This document shows positions 60,202-64,000 of a stretch of 64,000 nt of DNA, one piece after another. Below the pieces are notes generated by a model. That model was not told the DNA's origin. It ran no database searches and saw nothing but the letters and a program-made list of their open reading frames with translations. The position numbers were made by a program, and so were the translations under genes. Source of the stretch: Phialocephala subalpina (taxonomy: Eukaryota > Ascomycota > Leotiomycetes > Helotiales > Mollisiaceae); the NCBI GenBank assembly GCA_900073065.1, contig FJOG01000015.1, positions 298,436-362,435 on the forward strand, written 5' to 3'. The stretch's first letter is position 1. The number at the start of each line of letters is the position of its first letter.

Positions 60202-62243
60202 GCTGTCGTCACGTCTTGGATGCAATGTTGTTGTTATGCGGAAATTTCCATGCGCAAATTAATGTCGTGACAGGGTAATAGCGATTGCGGTGGCGGGCAA
60301 TAATGGTTGTTTGGATGGATCACCTGCTCGGCGTTCTTTGTGTAACCGTTGTGGACAGCATGTTCGACGCGAGGTCGCCCAATCGAGAAGGCGGGGCTCG
60401 GTTGGGTTGCCCAATTCTCCACAACCTCATTCCCTCCCATGGCGAGTGCCAACGACGCACAACATTGAAGACATGAAGAACCCTCTGCAAAATATGCCAA
60501 ACATGGCCGCTCATCCTTACGGCATGCATACATTCAAGTCGAATTCCCATCAGACCGACCTCGACCAGTATCGGGCGGAAGTCCCCATCCAATTATGGAC
60601 TCCTTCAACATCTGTGCCCTGCACGCAATGATGCGGAGTCTACCTCTTTCGTCCAAAGACCCGCATACACCTTACGGCACACCTCCAATTCTTGAGCCTT
60701 ACATATCACAAGCGGTCAACAGAGATGTCCGTCTTCAGATTTAGAGTTCAAGAAGCTCCGTTGGAACGAAGGCCAGACCGTGCTGGGGTTGGGGGTTGAT
60801 AGAAGTTTGATGAATGATGTTGGTATGACGGCCGGGAGTCAGCAAAGGCTTTGCTGCTCAGATGCAGAGTCACTGAGGTGCAGAAAATGCAAAGGGGTCG
60901 ATCGATACTCGCCAATGTCTCTCTTTGTGTCACCCACTATCCAGGTGTAGCGCCGGGTAAGACACTCCAATGCCAGGCAACCTGACAGCAACTGTTCGTG
61001 TCTCCTCTCAGAGTGGTGATGGTGGCGCATTCAACTACTGTACGCTGCTCCAGTTGCTCACTTTGATAGGCACTTTCCACGCCCTTTTGAGGCATGTCTA
61101 GGCACTCTATTCAATTGTCTGCCCAGCCATTCTAGACCTTGCGCGGGGTTCATGGTGGCCTCTATTTCCTTCAATGCGCTGGCATTTGGTACGAGGGGTG
61201 GTGCTCGATTCGGAGCCTTTTCACAGCCCTGTACTGTCCGTACTTAGAGCTCAGATTGGGGGCATGCCGTTATCCTCCTCGTCAATCTGTACCTCACTTG
61301 TCTGGAGCCACAAATGCTACGTATGCCGAACCCCAGCAAGGGCGACATGAATGCAACACACAAAACTTTACAGAGCACGGTCCATTCATTGTTTTCGAGC
61401 TCTGAAATTTTTGCGTCAATATTTCAGGCGTCATCCTCATGTGGCCCTGCTTTTTGCTCTTGCCAACAATCAACTCACTGTCAGGCGAGCTCAAATGTAC
61501 CGCATCCTAGAAGAGCTGCGTGGACTTCTGGGCACACCGTTGTCTTCATAGGCTGGAAGCCGCCAAAATATTGACGATCTGGGGCGCATGCTGTGAACCA
61601 CCAACCCCTGACCTTGGCCTGCAAGAAAGGAGACCGAGCAACAGCTGTGCATGGATCTGGAGGTACAGTTGAATTGGCTCAGGTTACACCGATCAGATTT
61701 CCAATGTCCCTTCTGGCTACTGCTGCTATCTTTAGGCCCCATAACAGATAAGGTATAGGGGAAGATTTCTCGGACCTGGACAAAGGCAGCTTCTGATTTG
61801 CTGCGCGGCTCTCTGGGGAGTACCTTTACTCAAAGAGTTGCTAGAGAGGATTGTCAATCGAGGGCATGATGATGCACGACTGAGTGGCGCACTTGGGGAC
61901 CTCCATCTCAACATCTGATCTCGTCCCAGATCCCCAAGAGTCCAACCCATGTGTAGCCATTCCCGTGGTGGGCGAGACGGGTCGATACCCGTGTTGTCGG
62001 GAGCGTGGCAGGGCTCCGTTCTTTTCTTTGGGTCCTCATACATATGCAATCACAACAGTGTCTCACGCATTCAATTGCATCTTTTCCAACCTGTCAGTCA
62101 CATTCTCCAGGTCTAATATGTTGATCTCCACCAGCGCTGGGAATTCTGGATTATGTCAACGCAGCCAGCGATCGTTGATGATGATGAAAATGGAATGTAG
62201 GCGGATGCTTTTTCAACGTGCCACTGGATCTCACTTACCTTAA
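60202..62243. other. Gene-poor region before the GNAT gene
   Basis: About 2 kb with only short, unrecognised frames on both strands. I looked for the missing N-terminal glycoside-hydrolase part of the following gene (for example the KHFPGHG-type motif) and did not see it. It holds the Mis6 promoter at its left end. Confidence 0.45.
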
Positions 62244-64000
62244 ACAAGGGTCCTTGATACGGAGCCGCTGCTAGAACGATCTGATGAGCCTCGACGTCCA
62301 ACATCTTTCGCAACTGCACGTCTGGCAACCGTATTGCGAGATTCTTCGGAATGGCTTTCGCATGTTCGCCTCCTGCGAGAGACGGATGTTATCATTCTTC
62401 TGACACCTGTTGTCATTCCCATCTCCCGGGATCCCAATGACAATAGCGATCCATTCGAGCCTCTAGGACGCTCTCTATCGAGGAGACATGCACGCATTCG
62501 TCATGTTCCTTACACTCACAGGTTTGTGTTTGAACCTTTCGAGATGTTGCGGTGTAGGCTAACTAGAACTTCCAGGAATGGCATCACCTCCACTCACCTG
62601 GGCTTCATCAAAAGGGGCCATGCCGTCATTCTTTGCCTTGCCTCCGAACCTTTACAACCCGAATTTGCCGATGTAACTTTCGCTGTTAGTGATGATAAGC
62701 CGGTCATTGTGGTATGCTGTAGTCCAAGTGACACCCAGCAAGCTCTTCCGTTCCCGGCTGTCATTCATACTGCCGGATACTCACCGTCCGCCCTAGAAGC
62801 TACAGCCGCATTACTTTTCACAGAGCAGTCTCAGCCCAATGTTGATTACCTGCCAGACTCTTCAGGAACCCACGATCTTCAACCAAAAGTATGGACGGTA
62901 GAGGACTTCAACGAAGCAAGGGACATACCAAGTGTTCTAAATATATGGTTGGAATGCTTAGGCGCACGCTTCGCTATGGACCATCAAGGGCTGGCGAATG
63001 TTCTTCGAAAGCCAGGATACTCGAAGCATTATGTCGTTCGAAATCCATCCGCTGGGGATTCTGTGGGATTTTGCGCGACGTATCTTTCATATGTGGACCG
63101 AGAAGGGGAAAGATTGGTGGCATCCTTGGCAATGCTCATTGTCCATCCGACAAGCCGTCTTCAGGGTATAGGCCTAAGTCTCCACAGTCACGCAATCACC
63201 CAACTTAAAAGAACACGGGGAATCATACGGTTACAACTCGGAAGCACCTTCCCTAGAATCCTCTACGGACCACCTTCAGAACTGCCATTGAGCGATGAAT
63301 GGTTTCGGCGCCGAGGATGGCAGATGAACAAGGAAATTCCCGGCCAAGGGCAGGCTGTACACGACCTTATTTTGGACTTCGGAGACTGGCAATACCGTTC
63401 GGCCCTTGGGTCCGCTATCGCCACAAAATATCGATCTTGTACGCAAGATGATATGGCAAAGGTCCTCGACCTTGTCGAAAAGATATCGGCAATTGATGAG
63501 AAATTGGGCTGGTTTGATCAGTATTGGTCACTCAGCAATGGACCAAACGTCAAAGATATTGTTCTTGCCATTGAAGACCATGATATTATTGGCACAGCTC
63601 TAACTTATACGCCTGCCTGTGGCAGTCAAGTTTCCAACAATCTACCTGTAAGAATGTTGGATATTCCTAATCCTTCTCTTGCCCGAGGGGTTCTTCAGTG
63701 GCCCATCTCAACTTCCTCCTTGTGAAGTAGATTCGCTAATCCTCTGTCAATCCAGTGGCCCCGCCGAATTGGGAATGACGTTGGAGGGGTGACATGTATT
63801 TCAATATACCGTGAGTGATCTTAAGTTTGGATGATGTCTATTTCTGGACTTTGTGCGACATTCAAGTGGAAATTCATAGGTCAGCCTATCAGGTTACGTG
63901 AACAACTGCCGCTGGGGACGTATATGTACATCTCGATCGGCATAATGTCTGAGACAGGCTCGTGCAAAGCGCTTAATGTCCATGGTCTCGCTCTCGCACT
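62244..64000 (+). CDS. GNAT acetyltransferase part of a GH3-GNAT-type protein, N-terminally incomplete, runs off the window
   Basis: The frame resembles the C-terminal half of fungal proteins that fuse a NagZ-like GH3 glycosidase to GNAT acetyltransferase domains. The linker part reads IILLTPVVIPISRDPN, DPFEPLGRSLSRRHARIRHV, GITSTHLGFIKRGHAVILCL and IHTAGYSPSALEATAALLF. The first GNAT domain spans VWTVEDFNEARDIPSVLNIW to VASLAMLIVHPTSRLQGIGL, with the acetyl-CoA loop RLQGIG. A second GNAT begins at KYRSCTQDDMAKVLDLVEKI and continues after an intron (63648-63755) with IGNDVGGVTCISI; the next donor is at 63811. An intron at 62522-62575 is likely. The GH3 catalytic half is not found upstream, where the frame opens after a TAA at 62241, and the sequence beyond 63940 seems out of frame. 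It may be a truncated or dying copy. Confidence 0.6.

Overview
The window looks like nuclear DNA of a filamentous ascomycete (Pezizomycotina; a leotiomycete is my best guess from overall gene similarity, not proven). The evidence is dense genes with short GT-AG introns (mostly 45-90 nt), a fungal-only WOPR regulator, a fungal Zn2Cys6 regulator, and an AT-rich block with the mark of repeat-induced point mutation (RIP). No tRNA, rRNA or CRISPR was recognised. Most exon joins below were worked out by hand from splice sites and reading phase; the total coding length closes in frame for every gene where exons are given, unless stated.

Layout. 1-3425 is a RIP-mutated AT-rich block ending abruptly. 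3.6-15 kb is accessory: a coding remnant, a GMC oxidoreductase, two Tc1/mariner-type transposons with stop codons, an exact 250-bp tandem duplication, a Zn2Cys6 transcription factor, a decayed RBR zinc-finger fragment and a frameshifted glutathione S-transferase pseudogene. 15.2-31.6 kb is ordinary conserved gene space: a serine-rich membrane protein, RCE1 CAAX protease, ALE1 lysophospholipid acyltransferase, VPS45, an FAD oxidoreductase and TDP1. 31.6-39.2 kb has no convincing gene and lies upstream of a WOPR (Wor1/Ryp1/Sge1-type) master regulator. 42.4-60.2 kb is conserved again: cardiolipin synthase, a decayed Cys-cluster gene, MTO1 (broken by a second exact 250-bp tandem duplication), a PNRC-motif protein, RBX1, SPC1, a CorA/Mnr2-type Mg transporter, an Rso55-type GGQ protein, a small serine-palmitoyltransferase subunit and Mis6/CENP-I. 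60.2-62.2 kb is gene-poor, and the window ends inside a GNAT-containing gene that lacks its expected N-terminal hydrolase domain.

How the genes relate: they do not form a biosynthetic cluster. Several act in membrane lipids and the secretory route (ALE1, CRD1, the SPT subunit, SPC1, VPS45, RCE1), some in mitochondria (CRD1, MTO1, Rso55) and some in nuclear maintenance (TDP1, Mis6, RBX1). Many are arranged as divergent or convergent neighbours with 0.2-0.6 kb between them.

I did not find a convincing new biological system. The most notable signals are the two perfect tandem duplications of exactly the same length (250 bp), one of which takes the place of conserved MTO1 sequence and which together suggest an assembly error; the long gene-free stretch before the WOPR regulator with an overlapping upstream ORF; and C-to-T type nonsense changes in the transposons and possibly in a decayed gene inside gene-rich DNA.
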